From the NCBI RefSeq assembly GCF_003610805.1, contig NZ_RAPF01000006.1:1-64000 (forward strand): DNA of 64,000 nucleotides. Reading direction: 5' to 3'. A model generated the notes under the pieces. That model saw only the letters and a program-made list of their open reading frames with translations. It had not been told where the DNA came from and made no database searches. This document shows, in pieces, positions 63,594-64,000 of the stretch (position 1 is its first letter; every line of letters begins with the position of its first letter). The DNA is from Altericroceibacterium spongiae (lineage in GTDB: Bacteria; Pseudomonadota; Alphaproteobacteria; Sphingomonadales; Sphingomonadaceae). A program made the translations under genes and the position numbers.

Positions 63594-64000
63594 TCAGTTG
63601 ATCTGAGTTTTGGGAAGATCGGCATTGCCTGCATTGGCACCGGCCGCCGGGCCTTTGCCCTGTTCAACCTGCTTGGCAAAGATGATGCGCATCTGATCAA
63701 GCGAGAAAAGATGAGCGAAAATCAGCGGCAGGAGACCGTTCTGATTCCAGCTGCGAAGCTGATCGCCACGCACTTCGCGCAGTTTGTCCTGATTGACCAT
63801 TTTGAAACCGCGATAAACGAAAGGCTTTTCCTCGCCATTACGCTGAATCGCCACTTCGCCATCCATCAGCAGGTCGGCTTTCTGGAGTTCTTCTACAAAG
63901 GACTGTGTGCGCTGCCCGGCTTCTTCGAAACGCTGGCAGAATTGCAGCAATTCCTGCGTGTGTTCTGTCGGCTTTTCTTCAGCGAAGAGTTCGGCGCCGT
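63594..64000 (-). CDS. SapC-family protein, C-terminal part (partial)
   Basis: The frame is open from the window edge to the stop at 63594-63596 and gives about 135 residues. AEEKPTEHTQELLQFCQRFE, then FVEELQKADLLMDGEVAIQR and GLLPLIFAHLFSLDQMRIIF, match the C-terminal layout of SapC-like proteins. These are often found beside TonB receptors and tryptophan halogenases in sphingomonads, though no exact function is proven. The N-terminal half lies outside the window. It reads towards the candidate small RNA terminator about 200 bp downstream. Confidence 0.75.
   Translation of the reverse strand, partial: GAELFAEEKPTEHTQELLQFCQRFEEAGQRTQSFVEELQKADLLMDGEVAIQRNGEEKPFVYRGFKMVNQDKLREVRGDQLRSWNQNGLLPLIFAHLFSLDQMRIIFAKQVEQGKGPAAGANAGNADLPKTQIN

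Noticed and set aside
1-64000. CRISPR arrays, prophage or defence islands
   Set aside because: No regularly spaced repeats, phage structural genes, or recognised defence genes were found on reading both strands.

Overview
The window looks like chromosomal DNA of an alphaproteobacterium, most probably a member of the Sphingomonadales. The evidence is the ALA-synthase type hemA, a CckA hybrid kinase together with a CpdR-like regulator, a GTTC-N7-GTTC LexA box ahead of recA, a LigM/DesA-type O-demethylase, a SapC-family gene and the fragment of a TonB-dependent receptor. GC content is moderate. The placement is inferred from gene content alone; no rRNA gene is present.

Layout. 1-600: three insertion-sequence remnants side by side (IS110 C-terminus, IS3 OrfA, IS481 C-terminus). 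0.7-3.3 kb: an SLC13-type permease and, convergent to it, a GDT1/UPF0016 manganese exporter preceded by a yybP-ykoY manganese riboswitch. 3.3-7.3 kb: the overlapping trehalose operon otsB - GH15 - otsA. 7.4-8.5 kb: trxB. 8.8-16.8 kb: carboxy(nor)spermidine dehydrogenase, then an accessory block (Cys-rich lipoprotein, DUF3885 protein, TetR/Rieske oxygenase divergent pair, secreted protein), then carboxy(nor)spermidine decarboxylase and ornithine decarboxylase; the three enzymes form a polyamine pathway. 16.8-20.9 kb: queH, an MBL-like protein, hemA and murI, all on the minus strand. 21.0-27.9 kb: plsY-dprA-membrane protein-topA-MFS. 27.9-30.3 kb: the lepB-rnc-era operon. 30.5-38 kb: pgi, an extradiol dioxygenase homologue, rlmN, an outer-membrane barrel, a secreted protein with greB, and a methyltransferase/XRE divergent pair. 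38.3-43.3 kb: lytic transglycosylase, dapA and an S9 peptidase. 43.5-52 kb: the core block smpB - DUF2062 - cckA - recA - methyltransferase - alaS. 52-57.8 kb: CPA2 antiporter, AbrB-family membrane protein, PerM/AI-2E protein and icd. 57.9-58.5 kb: a decayed TonB-receptor fragment and a long hairpin. 58.5-61.2 kb: an AraC regulator divergent from a LigM-like demethylase. 61.3-64 kb: an IS3 terminal remnant matching the left edge, tRNA-Val(GAC), cpdR, N-formylglutamate amidohydrolase, a candidate small RNA, and the 3' part of a sapC-like gene that runs off the window.

Most of the window is ordinary core chromosome. The least-explained items are: a candidate ~110-nt three-hairpin RNA with a CCUCCUCCC motif (63.37-63.48 kb); the structured leader and TTG start of ornithine decarboxylase; the long inverted repeat inside a dead TonB receptor; two IS3 ends 61 kb apart, one with an apparent internal deletion; and an open 61-codon stretch without a start between the gene at 22.8-23.5 kb and topA. 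No CRISPR array, prophage or clear defence system was seen.
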